Source: Methylovirgula sp. (GTDB lineage: Bacteria; Pseudomonadota; Alphaproteobacteria; Rhizobiales; Beijerinckiaceae). From it: a stretch of 8,177 nt of DNA. The notes below the pieces were generated by a model that was not told the origin of the DNA, did no database searches, and worked only from the letters and a program-made list of their open reading frames with translations. The DNA is taken from NCBI GenBank assembly GCA_030038595.1, contig JASHSW010000089.1:1-8177 (forward strand), read 5' to 3'. The position numbers were made by a program, and so were the translations under genes. This document shows, piece after piece, positions 1-6,488 of this stretch. Numbering within the stretch: the stretch's first letter is position 1; each line of letters starts with the position of its first letter.

Positions 1-2
1 CG

Positions 3-415
3 GTACACAAAAAAGGAGGAGCGCTGACCGAGAAGGAGAAGAGCATTGTGAAATCGCTGCTTGCGGAGGGGATGCGCAACCTGGATATTCTAGCTCTGGC
101 AGATATCGGCCGTGACCTCAACGATAAACGGTGCCCGAATCACTAAGGTAAGCAAAGCGATAACATCGAGTTAGCGACTCCCGACGAAGTCAACTCATAC
201 AAGAATACTAAAGAAGCGTACGACTGGCAGACTGCCTAGACCCGTATGTCAATGAGCGTCTTGCCCGCGGCAGAGAGGCGATGATTCTTGCTGTGGACGT
301 TTTCAATAGCCCCTCATGCCACTTCAAGACGGAGGTCTTCGCGGTACTTGCAAACATCGCATGGGCTTTTCTACTTGATGCATATTATGAGAAAGATGGC
401 GCGCCTCGGCGCTGA
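3..415 (+). pseudogene. Decayed DUF3644-family protein gene with N-terminal helix-turn-helix-like segment
   Basis: No single frame is open, but three stitched frames read as one protein. Positions 3-114 give a segment containing LTEKEKSIVKSLLAEG and LALADIGRD. The sense then moves to the frame of 115-156 (TINGARITKV), then to 159-236 (ELATPDEVNSYKNTKEAYDW), then to 239-415 (DPYVNERLARGREAMILAVD, then VFNSP, FKTEVFAVLANIAW and LLDAYY). From memory this order, a basic helical N-terminus with an IGR..TIN.ARI element followed by an F-N-P...F..E.F.VL..IAW..LL.AYY core, is typical of DUF3644 proteins, whose function is not known to me. The three joins need about +1, -1 and -1 base, and none lies in a long homopolymer. 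Similarity is lost after about 405, so the C-terminal part is also missing. The true start lies at or before the window edge. Sequencing error could explain single shifts but not the missing C-terminus. In 416-555 I see no supported gene. Confidence 0.65.
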
Positions 416-555
416 CTGCGCTGATTTCTCAGCCGAGTTATCTGATTACCGAGTTCACGGTTACGTCTACCGGCATCGGTTACGCTTACGGGACGGTTTT
501 AAGCAGCGCGGAGCTTTGAAGGATCGGCGCGGCCTGGCGGCAGCCTTAATGTCGC

Positions 556-1770
556 TCAGGCCGGCGTCGCATTTTCGATGATCGAGGATTTTGCCGGAGC
601 GAATATCTTTGTCTCCCAGCGTCGTGCAACTTTGATGATCGGGTGTTCGAACAGATACCAGCTCAGCGTAGCCAGAGAGATCGCTCCAACCAGGGTGAAG
701 GCATAAAAACTCAATGGCTCAAGATGGTGCCCTTTGAGCAGCATGATCACCGGCAGATGCCAAAGATATATGCCGTAGCTGATCTTTCCGAGATAACGCA
801 ATGGCGCAGCGAGAGTCACCACCGTCGTCGATGTAATCATGCACGCGGCGAGAACCAGGGCGGAAAACGCGATTCCCAGCTGGGTATTGACGAGTGCGAA
901 CCGTGCGCCCTGCGGAATCGCATTCAGCAGACGAGAATCGGCGGTATAGAGAAAAAGGACCGAAAAGAGCAGAAGCACAAATATCCAAACGGTTCTCCAT
1001 CGGATGCAAGTCGGCGGGAACTTTCGCAAGAAAATCGCCAACACCATGCCGAAGGCGAACTCGTCGATCCTTCCCGGTAGCTGAGCGGAGTGCGTGATCA
1101 GGTGATAGTTTCGCCAAGGATCAGCCGGGTCAACTTGGGTAAAGCAATAATATCGCCACGCCAGTGCGACCGGCAGCGCTATCGCAATCAGAAGACTCGG
1201 TTTTGCTTTTGCCAACCAGGGCGCCAGCAGCAGAATGAGCAGGTAGAAATGCATTTCGATCGCGATCGTCCAATTGACCCCGTCAATGGAGCCGAACGTA
1301 TCCGCCGAATATGTGTGGAAAAAAAGCAAATGGCTGATGATTTGCCGCAACTCGTCACGGGCCGCCAAAACATGGTTATCATCCACAAAACAAAGGTAAA
1401 ATGCGATCGTCACGTAGTATAGCGGAACGATTCTGGCCAACCTTCGCAGCAGGAATACGCCGCGAAACGATCCATTGTATTTATCCAAGATGCCGAACGC
1501 ATTGTAGAGAACTACGAATCCGCTGATCACGAAGAACAGGTCCACGCCCTGGTTCCCGTGCCGAAGCCAGGAGAGTGGGCCTTGCAACGGAAATGAAACC
1601 CAGTTGGCATGGTAGATTACGTGCAAAGTCAGCACCGACACCGCCGCCAGGCCGCGAAGCACGTCGACAAGCGGGAAATAAGCCTCGCGAGACACGCGAT
1701 CGTATGACGGCGCAGCGGGGGAATTTCCGGCTTGATCGGTATGCGCCGTTTCCATAACGGAATTGTGCAT
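556..1770 (-). CDS. OafA/YrhL-type membrane acyltransferase (acyltransferase 3 family)
   Basis: This is a 404-residue polytopic inner-membrane protein, the usual length for the acyltransferase 3 family, which moves acetyl or other acyl groups onto surface glycans, lipids or exported molecules. Family landmarks are visible: a short hydrophilic N-terminus, DVLRGLA at about 36-42 followed by the conserved His at about 50, GVDLFFVISGF at 75-85, the NWTIAIE..FY signature around 166-176, and ISYGIYLWH at 330-338. About ten hydrophobic segments run through the protein. The start was set at 1770 because GAAGGA lies 7 bases upstream on the minus strand; the frame stays open to 1824 but without a comparable ribosome binding site. 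It is the last of three minus-strand genes, 90 bases after the neighbouring methyltransferase-like gene, which suggests a shared role in surface modification. The acyl acceptor cannot be told from the sequence. Confidence 0.92.
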   Translation of the reverse strand: MHNSVMETAHTDQAGNSPAAPSYDRVSREAYFPLVDVLRGLAAVSVLTLHVIYHANWVSFPLQGPLSWLRHGNQGVDLFFVISGFVVLYNAFGILDKYNGSFRGVFLLRRLARIVPLYYVTIAFYLCFVDDNHVLAARDELRQIISHLLFFHTYSADTFGSIDGVNWTIAIEMHFYLLILLLAPWLAKAKPSLLIAIALPVALAWRYYCFTQVDPADPWRNYHLITHSAQLPGRIDEFAFGMVLAIFLRKFPPTCIRWRTVWIFVLLLFSVLFLYTADSRLLNAIPQGARFALVNTQLGIAFSALVLAACMITSTTVVTLAAPLRYLGKISYGIYLWHLPVIMLLKGHHLEPLSFYAFTLVGAISLATLSWYLFEHPIIKVARRWETKIFAPAKSSIIENATPA

Positions 1771-1860
1771 CGTATTGTCCTTCGGCACAATCCAAGCGCG
1801 CTCAGGCGCTCGCATTCGAAGCAACTATCCGCCCGCTGGTTCGCAATCTTCGCAGCGGCT

Positions 1861-2376
1861 TCAGCGACGGAAAACGCTGACCGCGGCCAAAAGCAACTCA
1901 TCTTTTAGTTCGTCGCCAAGGGTATCATCGAGCAGGTTGACGATCGACCATGCCCAATCCGGCAGAGCGCTTGCCGCAAGTCCCGAGTGAAGGCGCAAGA
2001 GCCTCTCTGTCTCGTCCGTGAACTGCCGATCTTTGGCTGATGCCGAAACGAACACGACCTCTCTAAATCCGGCCTGCCGCGCGGTTTCGCGCATGTAGGA
2101 TCGGGAGAAAAGCCACTTATCGTCCATGTAGCGGAAGTGAGGGGCGCCGCGCACAGCGCGCTCACTGTCGGCGTAGCGCTCGTGAAAGGCCGCAGCGTTC
2201 TCCAAGAACTGCTCGGTGATGCCGACTTTTTCGGCGCCGCGTTCCGGCTCCGGCGCGAGAATGCCGGCGAACTGCGGTGAAGTTTCCCGGAGATCGAAGA
2301 GCGGCACCGTGAAGTATGTCTGCGGATCGAAGTCTCCGGAGCTATTCCAAAATCGCTTCCTGATCGAATCGAGCAT
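1861..2376 (-). CDS. Short protein resembling the C-terminal part of a class I SAM methyltransferase
   Basis: This 171-residue protein carries FRYMDDKWLFSRSYMRETAR then QAGF, with DDKWLF at about 85-90. It continues to a T.RLLRL..GL..ALP.WAW motif and an ELLL...VFRR end. From memory this resembles the C-terminal third of class I SAM-dependent methyltransferases found in polysaccharide loci. What is missing is the Rossmann core: no VL(E/D)xGxGxG motif I is present in this frame. Upstream of the ATG the frame stays open to a stop at 2461-2463 but reads as arginine-rich low-similarity sequence. A TTG at 2394 is an alternative start; neither start has a good ribosome binding site. It is therefore probably a 5'-truncated gene or a degenerate paralogue of the neighbouring methyltransferase, though an intact small protein of unknown role is possible. 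It lies 136 bases downstream of that methyltransferase on the same strand. Confidence 0.5.
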   Translation of the reverse strand: MLDSIRKRFWNSSGDFDPQTYFTVPLFDLRETSPQFAGILAPEPERGAEKVGITEQFLENAAAFHERYADSERAVRGAPHFRYMDDKWLFSRSYMRETARQAGFREVVFVSASAKDRQFTDETERLLRLHSGLAASALPDWAWSIVNLLDDTLGDELKDELLLAAVSVFRR

Positions 2377-2512
2377 GGAAATTTCTGGTGTCAACGGGGA
2401 TTCCGGCAGCCGCGCAGAGTGCCAGTGCCGGGATAGACGGGCAACGCGGAAATAGCACCGTCATTCTCATGCGCGTACTTTCCGACGTCCCACCGCCCGC
2501 TCCCGCTGCGTG

Positions 2513-3508
2513 TCACAGTGCCGCTTTTGTTGTGCGCGGCCCATTTTCGGGCTGCGGGGCATCTCCGTCGCTAGAGGCCCAAATATTCATCGCCGGGATG
2601 CCGCTATAGCTATCGTCGACCGTCCGTCTGATTGTGTAACCCGCCAATGTCAAAGCGCGCTTGATATCCGGCAGCGTCATCCAGTTTGCGAAGGATTCGA
2701 TGCCACCCGCGTAATCCGGTCGAAAACGGGTATCGGGAGGGTAGATTCGCTTGTGATAGCTGAACGTCTCGCCACGCGCCTTAACCTGAGTATGTTCGAC
2801 GAAGCACTTCGATTCATACGGATGCGCTCTTATCGTCTCATCTTCATAGAGGAACGTCCAAAGAAAAATATTAGAAGCGATTTCTCCGCAACGCAGCAGG
2901 AAAGCAACTGGATCTTGTAAATGATAGAGCACCCCGGACGCGTAGATCAAATCTGCGCTGGTATCCGGCTGATTGAGGTAGGCAACAAAATCGCCCAACA
3001 GATAGGTGGCGCGAAGGCCGCACAGGTTCTTGACGATCAAGCACCGCAGAAACGAATCGACATTGGCCTCAATTGAAACAATGGGGCCTGTTCCAAATTT
3101 TTCGAGTCCAATGGTGTTGAAGCCGTCCTGAGGACCAAGTTCGAGCACTCGGAAGTTTGCGAAGCCTGGAAATGTCTCCGCGGTCCACCGAGGTCGAATA
3201 TCGCGTTTGTCGTGGTCGCGAATCGCTTCGACATCCATCTCATCAAAATCGAATTTCCACGTTCCGCGACGTAAGCGCGGAGCGTTCGACGGAGACGCGA
3301 GATCAAAACAAAAGCGAGGAAGATCGAGAGTCAGCCGTTCCTCGTTCGGCAGGGGATATGATTGCGGAGGGACTCCGCCACCTTCTTCAGGTTTGTTGTA
3401 GAGCGTTTTGGCGAAGAGCTCAGGCATTTCTGCTGTTTCTAAACTGATCCGTCTGCTCCGTCCTTGCAGATCAAGATGCGGCGGCAGAGCCAAAAATGTC
3501 AATGGCAT
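2513..3508 (-). CDS. Class I SAM-dependent methyltransferase
   Basis: This is a soluble methyltransferase of 331 residues from the start chosen here. Motif I is FRVLELGPQDGF, with its glycine loop at about 123-129, followed by the acidic end of strand 2 in SIEAN (Glu about 147). GDFVAYL lies near 172-178 and DLIYASGVLYHLQDP at about 186-200, the motif IV/V region with the L.YHL..P pattern typical of family members that act on sugars, lipids or small molecules. The C-terminal half adds about 130 residues of probable substrate-binding sequence. The substrate is unknown. Context (an acyltransferase and a second methyltransferase-like gene downstream on the same strand) suggests surface glycan modification. 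The start is uncertain: ATG at 3427 (304 residues), 3508 or 3571 (352 residues) are all in frame and none has a clear ribosome binding site. The longest would leave only 9 bases to the divergent transglycosylase gene. Confidence 0.85.
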   Translation of the reverse strand: MPLTFLALPPHLDLQGRSRRISLETAEMPELFAKTLYNKPEEGGGVPPQSYPLPNEERLTLDLPRFCFDLASPSNAPRLRRGTWKFDFDEMDVEAIRDHDKRDIRPRWTAETFPGFANFRVLELGPQDGFNTIGLEKFGTGPIVSIEANVDSFLRCLIVKNLCGLRATYLLGDFVAYLNQPDTSADLIYASGVLYHLQDPVAFLLRCGEIASNIFLWTFLYEDETIRAHPYESKCFVEHTQVKARGETFSYHKRIYPPDTRFRPDYAGGIESFANWMTLPDIKRALTLAGYTIRRTVDDSYSGIPAMNIWASSDGDAPQPENGPRTTKAAL

Positions 3509-3580
3509 AAGCTGGCGATCGTCTGATCTCGGCCGGTATGCCTCCGTTCGCGCAGCGGATTCCCAATCCATAGGTGAGCG

Positions 3581-4081
3581 ATGTTTCCGACACGCCTTTA
3601 CGGCGCGCTTCCGCGCGTGCTCGCGGCGGCACTGCCGCTTCTTGCAATGCTGGTCCTGGCGTTCTTCGCGCATGCCGACGGGCGCCACGCCATCCGTCTC
3701 CATGCTGGACCGCCGTTCTCGCAAAGCCGCGCCGCGGCAATCGTGCGCGCGCGGGCGCAAGCTCTCGGCCTGCCGGTCGCACTCGCGCTCGCCATCATGC
3801 GCCGCGAATCCGGCGGACGCTGCGGCATGCGCGGACGGGCCGGCGAACGCGGCGCGATGCAGGTTCTGCCGCAAACGGCGCGCTCGGTCGGCGTCACCGG
3901 CAATCTCTTCAATTGCGCGACCGGCATCGAGGCCGGACTGCGCTATCTGAAGCTCGCCATCGCGATGCACGTCGATGCCGGTTGGTGCGCGGTGGCGAGC
4001 GCCTACAGTTCGGGGACATGGCGAGGCTCACGCTGCACCGGCTACGGCCGCGCCATCGCTCTCTCGGCGGGGCTGCGATGA
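3581..4081 (+). CDS. Secreted SLT-type lytic transglycosylase
   Basis: This 166-residue protein begins with a basic N-terminus and a hydrophobic stretch (about 10-30) ending in a plausible AHA|D signal peptidase site after residue 32. The hydrophobic segment could instead act as a signal-arrest-release anchor of the kind some phage endolysins use. The catalytic domain is a compact GH23 lysozyme-like fold: the catalytic Glu is in RRESGG (Glu76), followed by GAMQVLPQTA (91-100) and AYSSG (141-145; AYNxG in most relatives). Such enzymes cleave the MurNAc-GlcNAc bond of peptidoglycan with formation of 1,6-anhydroMurNAc. The start is the first ATG after an in-frame TGA at 3575-3577; AGGTGA sits only about 3-4 bases upstream, so initiation looks weak. 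The stop overlaps the amidase start (ATGA, 4078-4081), implying coupled translation. A VirB1-type conjugation role is possible, but the neighbours favour lysis. Confidence 0.9.
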   Translation: MFPTRLYGALPRVLAAALPLLAMLVLAFFAHADGRHAIRLHAGPPFSQSRAAAIVRARAQALGLPVALALAIMRRESGGRCGMRGRAGERGAMQVLPQTARSVGVTGNLFNCATGIEAGLRYLKLAIAMHVDAGWCAVASAYSSGTWRGSRCTGYGRAIALSAGLR

Positions 4082-4704
4082 GTTTCCTCGCCGAGCCCAA
4101 AGGCTACACGCCCGGTGAGTTCGCCGATTTCGTCGAGGGCCTCGCGTGGAACGGCTGGCGGCCAAAGTTCGTGACGCTGCACAACACGGCTGTGCCGACG
4201 CTTGCGGCGTGGCTGGATTCCAACCATGCGGCGAAACAGCGCATCGAAAGCCAAAGACATTATGAGCGCGACATTTTGCACTGGCATTCGGGCGTGCACC
4301 TGTTCGTGGCACCGAATTTGATTTGGAATTTGTGCGACCTGACGCAGGATGGGGTGTCCGTTTCGTGCTGGAATCATCGCACGCTTGGAATCGAGATGAT
4401 CGGCGATTACGCGACGGAAGCCTTCGACTCCGGAGCCGGGGCGCGGGTACGGGATAATGCGGTTGCTGCGATGGCGATCCTGCATCGCAAGCTTGGATTG
4501 AGGCCGGATCACTATCGTATGGGCCTGTGCGGGCTGCATTTTCACAGAGAATGCAGCCGCGATCATCATGATTGTCCGGGAAGGAACGTGGTCAAGGCCG
4601 ACGTCGTCGCACGCATCTTGAAGGAGATGGCAGCGCTCAGCCGCGCCGCCGTCCCGCGGGGTGCCGATCCGTCTACCAGCGGAGAATCGATATGCAGCGG
4701 ATAA
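4078..4704 (+). CDS. N-acetylmuramoyl-L-alanine amidase (Amidase_2/PGRP type, endolysin-like)
   Basis: This 208-residue zinc amidase is predicted to cut the bond between MurNAc and the L-alanine of the stem peptide. The T7-lysozyme-like layout is clear: KFVTLHNTA with zinc ligand His35, HSGVHLFVAPN at 70-80, TLGIEMIGDY at 102-111 where the family has its conserved G.E..G, and a C-terminal LHFHRE...HHDCPGR stretch supplying His156 (or His154) and Cys166. There is no signal peptide or membrane segment, so if it reaches the periplasm it needs a holin-type pore. That is the classic phage endolysin arrangement and unlike host amidases such as AmiA. The start is the ATG inside the transglycosylase stop (ATGA). 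The same frame is open further upstream, but that part reads only as an arginine-rich shadow of the transglycosylase gene. Its last 13 bases overlap the next gene. Confidence 0.92.
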   Translation: MSFLAEPKGYTPGEFADFVEGLAWNGWRPKFVTLHNTAVPTLAAWLDSNHAAKQRIESQRHYERDILHWHSGVHLFVAPNLIWNLCDLTQDGVSVSCWNHRTLGIEMIGDYATEAFDSGAGARVRDNAVAAMAILHRKLGLRPDHYRMGLCGLHFHRECSRDHHDCPGRNVVKADVVARILKEMAALSRAAVPRGADPSTSGESICSG

Positions 4705-4970
4705 CGATCATAGCCGGCCTCATCGCGAGCAGCCTCGCGTTCACCGCGCGCGCCGACGAGTTTACGTGCAAGGGCGAAGGCAAATGCGTGTGCACCGAGA
4801 CGATCGCCCCGGCGGCCGTGCTCGGCTACGGCGCCACCGCCGACGGGCGGAGCGTCAACGTGAACATTATCTGCATCAACCAGAGTACGATGGAAGTCTC
4901 GTACTATCAGCGCCGCAAGGAAAACGGCCTGGGCGGCGCCTACACGTCGGTGCCCGTTCCGCACGAATGA
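4692..4970 (+). CDS. Small secreted cysteine-containing protein of unknown function
   Basis: This 92-residue protein has a clear signal peptide: MQR, then a hydrophobic stretch to about residue 18, then a likely cleavage at ARA|DE (21/22). The mature part is about 71 residues with four cysteines (26, 32, 34, 61), enough for two disulfides in the periplasm, and a repeated aromatic/charged pattern near the end (SYYQRRKENG). I do not recognise the family. The start at 4692 is set by GGAG at 4681-4684, 7 bases upstream; longer in-frame readings run through the amidase gene and are shadows. It overlaps the amidase gene by 13 bases, so the two are probably translated together. A periplasmic role linked to the amidase (regulator, inhibitor or accessory factor) is a guess from position only. 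Confidence 0.75.
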   Translation: MQRITIIAGLIASSLAFTARADEFTCKGEGKCVCTETIAPAAVLGYGATADGRSVNVNIICINQSTMEVSYYQRRKENGLGGAYTSVPVPHE

Positions 4971-5014
4971 ATCATCCTATCGCCCCATACCGTTTTACGA
5001 TGATCGGGGCCGGA

Positions 5015-5039
5015 AGCCGGGAGCCGCACGGCCCCGGCT
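5015..5039 (+). promoter_or_regulatory. GC-rich hairpin in the leader of the holin-like gene
   Basis: Within the 147-base gap between 4970 and 5118, AGCCGGG (5015-5021) pairs with CCCGGCT (5033-5039). Inside this, GCC (5023-5025) pairs with GGC (5030-5032) around the loop GCAC, giving a 10-bp stem with a single bulged A. An alternative 8-bp stem pairs 5005-5012 with 5029-5036, so the two structures are mutually exclusive. No U-run follows (CATTCCTTGG), so it is not a standard intrinsic terminator. It could be an mRNA-stabilising or attenuating element. Confidence 0.4.
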
Positions 5040-5117
5040 CATTCCTTGGCACGTCTGGCTAAGGCGCCTTTCCGATCCCGCGCCCGGCGGTTCCGGCAAT
5101 TCGCAAAGGACGAATCC

Positions 5118-5615
5118 ATGCGCGCGCGCATTCCTCTTGCGGCGGCGATGACGCTTGCCGCGCTTCCGGCATTCGCGGCCGGTACCAATTCGGTGAGCGT
5201 GCCGATCGGCGCGCTGGCCACGCAGGTTCTCTCGGTGATCGAGCCGCTGGTGCTCTCCCTTCTCGGCGCGACGCTCACTTGGCTGCTGGCCAAGCTCGGT
5301 CCCGAAATCGCCAAGTCCTTGCACGCCGCGCACGTCGATCAGGAGATCGAACGAGCCGTCGATGCGGGGTTCGCGCTCGTCGAAGGGGCCGAGAAGGGCA
5401 AGGTTCTCGAAGTTCCGGTCGCCAACAAGGTGATCCGCAAGGCTGCTCAATGCCTGGTTGACGAAGCGCCGGCGCTCTTCAGGGAACTCGGCGCGAGCCT
5501 CGGGCCGATGCTCGTCGCCAAGCTCTCCGCTTGTGGCGCTCTGCCGCCCAGCGCCAGCGCCGGCAACCTCGATCTCAGTCCCTACGTGGACGTGAAGAAG
5601 GAAGCCGCCGGATGA
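5118..5615 (+). CDS. Holin-like small membrane protein
   Basis: This is a 165-residue protein. Residues 1-20 look like a signal peptide or first membrane segment (MRARIPLAAAM..., possible cleavage AFA|AG). A second, stronger membrane segment lies at about 38-60 (VLSVIEPLVLSLLG, TWLLAKLG). It is followed by an amphipathic, charged, cytoplasm-type helix (HVDQEIERAVDAGFALVEGA) and a mostly soluble C-terminus with Cys112 and Cys139. A short hydrophobic part followed by a helix rich in Ala, Val and Glu resembles LLH-type (superfamily 6) phage holins as I remember them; this was not checked against a profile. AAAGGA at 5105-5110, 7 bases upstream, fixes the start. Position after a signal-less amidase supports a pore-forming role, but function is inferred from context and topology. 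The stop overlaps the next start (ATGA). Confidence 0.72.
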   Translation: MRARIPLAAAMTLAALPAFAAGTNSVSVPIGALATQVLSVIEPLVLSLLGATLTWLLAKLGPEIAKSLHAAHVDQEIERAVDAGFALVEGAEKGKVLEVPVANKVIRKAAQCLVDEAPALFRELGASLGPMLVAKLSACGALPPSASAGNLDLSPYVDVKKEAAG

Positions 5616-5935
5616 GCCTCGATCTTTCCGCGCTCGAGGCCGATGCCGCAAAGATAGGCATGGCGCTCGAGTACGCGCAGCGAATCGACTTCGCCGCGGC
5701 AGCCAAAGCGTTCGAGACCGCCAATCTCGCCGGCGAACTTGCAACGATCGCCGACGTGCTGCGCGTCATCGGCGTTTTCGTGCCGCCGGCGGCAATCGCC
5801 GCCAACGATCTCGCAGCGGCGGTCGCCGGCTTCGATCTGTTGTTGCAATTTTCGAGCGGGGCGATTCCGCGCACGATGCTCGACACCGAAACAGCCATCG
5901 AAGAACGCTTCGAACGGCCGTTCGGAATGCGCTGA
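5612..5935 (+). CDS. Small alanine-rich helical protein of unknown function
   Basis: This 107-residue protein is rich in alanine and leucine and predicted to be mostly helical. The N-terminal 40 residues are amphipathic (DLSALEADAAKIGMALEYAQ). A hydrophobic region at about 43-80 (ADVLRVIGVFVPPAAIAAND) is broken by Pro-Pro and charges, so a true membrane span is doubtful. The end is charged (ETAIEERFERPFGMR). I do not recognise the family. AAGGAAG lies 7 bases upstream of the ATG, and the start overlaps the stop of the holin-like gene (ATGA), so both are probably made in a fixed ratio. A partner or antagonist of the holin-like protein is one possibility from position only. Confidence 0.72.
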   Translation: MSLDLSALEADAAKIGMALEYAQRIDFAAAAKAFETANLAGELATIADVLRVIGVFVPPAAIAANDLAAAVAGFDLLLQFSSGAIPRTMLDTETAIEERFERPFGMR

Positions 5936-5952
5936 GCCCCGGCTCGCGACCC

Positions 5953-5970
5953 GACGCCGCAATCGGCGTC
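5953..5970 (+). promoter_or_regulatory. Perfect 7-bp hairpin in the leader of the lipoprotein gene
   Basis: GACGCCG (5953-5959) pairs with CGGCGTC (5964-5970) around the loop CAAT and is followed by TTTCTGC. It occupies the 56-base gap between the 107-aa protein gene and the lipoprotein gene. The U-run is too short for a strong intrinsic terminator; a weak attenuator or an mRNA-processing/stability element is more likely. It lies 21 bases before the lipoprotein start. Confidence 0.4.
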
Positions 5971-5991
5971 TTTCTGCAGAAAGGACGATCC

Positions 5992-6309
5992 ATGCAACAC
6001 CTGCTTCTTGCGGGCGCACTCGCGCTCGCGGCGTCGCTCGGCGGCTGCGCCGAATTCGACGCGGCGATCGACGGCGCCGTCGCTTTCATCGACGCGCCGA
6101 AAACGCAGCAAGCGATCTCCTCGCTCAAGTCCGGCGCGACCGCTTTTACCTGCGCGGTTGCCGACGCGAGCGCGCTTGCCAGCGAAATCGAATCCGGCGT
6201 CGGCGCCGGCCAATCGATGATCGGCACGGACGGCAAGGTCTACGTCGCCTCGGCGGCCGTCTGCGCCGCGCTCGGCGGCAGCCTCGGTCCCGCCGCGGTA
6301 ATCCCATGA
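5992..6309 (+). CDS. Small lipoprotein, candidate outer-membrane spanin subunit
   Basis: This 105-residue protein has a clean lipoprotein signal: a hydrophobic stretch, then LGGC with the lipidated cysteine at position 19, followed by Ala-Glu. Lack of Asp at +2 favours sorting to the outer membrane. The mature part is about 87 residues, small-residue-rich and probably helical, with Cys54 and Cys91 that could form a disulfide. AGAAAGGA 7 bases upstream fixes the start. No close family is recognised. In a lysis cassette a small lipoprotein near a membrane-anchored coiled-coil protein (6485-6862) suggests a two-component spanin, but it is not the short proline-rich Rz1 type, so this role is inference. 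Its stop overlaps the next start (ATGA). Confidence 0.8.
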   Translation: MQHLLLAGALALAASLGGCAEFDAAIDGAVAFIDAPKTQQAISSLKSGATAFTCAVADASALASEIESGVGAGQSMIGTDGKVYVASAAVCAALGGSLGPAAVIP

Positions 6310-6488
6310 TTGCCGCGGTTCTTTCGATCTGTCTTCATGCGCATCCGGCGCAATGCGCGGTTCAGCACTTCCGCATCGCGCCGAGCGCCTGCCGTCTTCC
6401 CGCCTATCCCGCCGAAGTTCCGGTCGGCAGCGCCTGGCGCGGAGTGATCGTGCGGCTGCGATGCCATGCGGCACGGAGGCACTCGTGA
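6306..6488 (+). CDS. Small cysteine-containing protein, unknown function
   Basis: This 60-residue protein starts with a short hydrophobic stretch (MIAAVLSICL) and carries four cysteines (9, 17, 29, 53) spaced as C-x7-C-x11-C-x23-C, ending in a basic tail (RLRCHAARRHS). From memory it resembles a loose group of tiny alphaproteobacterial and phage-associated proteins with a PxQC motif and a late R-x-C, none of known function. It is real rather than a chance frame because it is joined on both sides by 4-base overlaps: its ATG lies in the lipoprotein stop (ATGA) and its stop lies in the GTG of the next gene (GTGA). It has no good ribosome binding site of its own, consistent with translational coupling. 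Confidence 0.62.
   Translation: MIAAVLSICLHAHPAQCAVQHFRIAPSACRLPAYPAEVPVGSAWRGVIVRLRCHAARRHS

Noticed and set aside
288..581. 97-aa plus-strand open frame
   Set aside because: It crosses the DUF3644-like segment in the wrong phase, has no recognisable protein character, and overlaps the end of the acyltransferase gene.
3498..3503. TTGACA on the minus strand as a -35 box for the methyltransferase gene
   Set aside because: No acceptable -10 hexamer at 16-18 bases; a six-base match alone is not enough.
3572..3970. N-terminal extension of the methyltransferase frame on the minus strand
   Set aside because: It runs antisense through the signal peptide and catalytic domain of the transglycosylase gene and shows no family similarity.
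3574..4077. Long N-terminal extension of the amidase frame from GTG 3574
   Set aside because: The extension is arginine-rich and antiphase to the transglycosylase gene; the ATG in the ATGA overlap at 4078 begins the recognisable amidase.
5046..5117. Upstream extension of the holin-like gene
   Set aside because: AAAGGA 7 bases before ATG 5118 and a proper signal/membrane N-terminus begin at 5118; the extension is basic and overlaps the leader hairpin.
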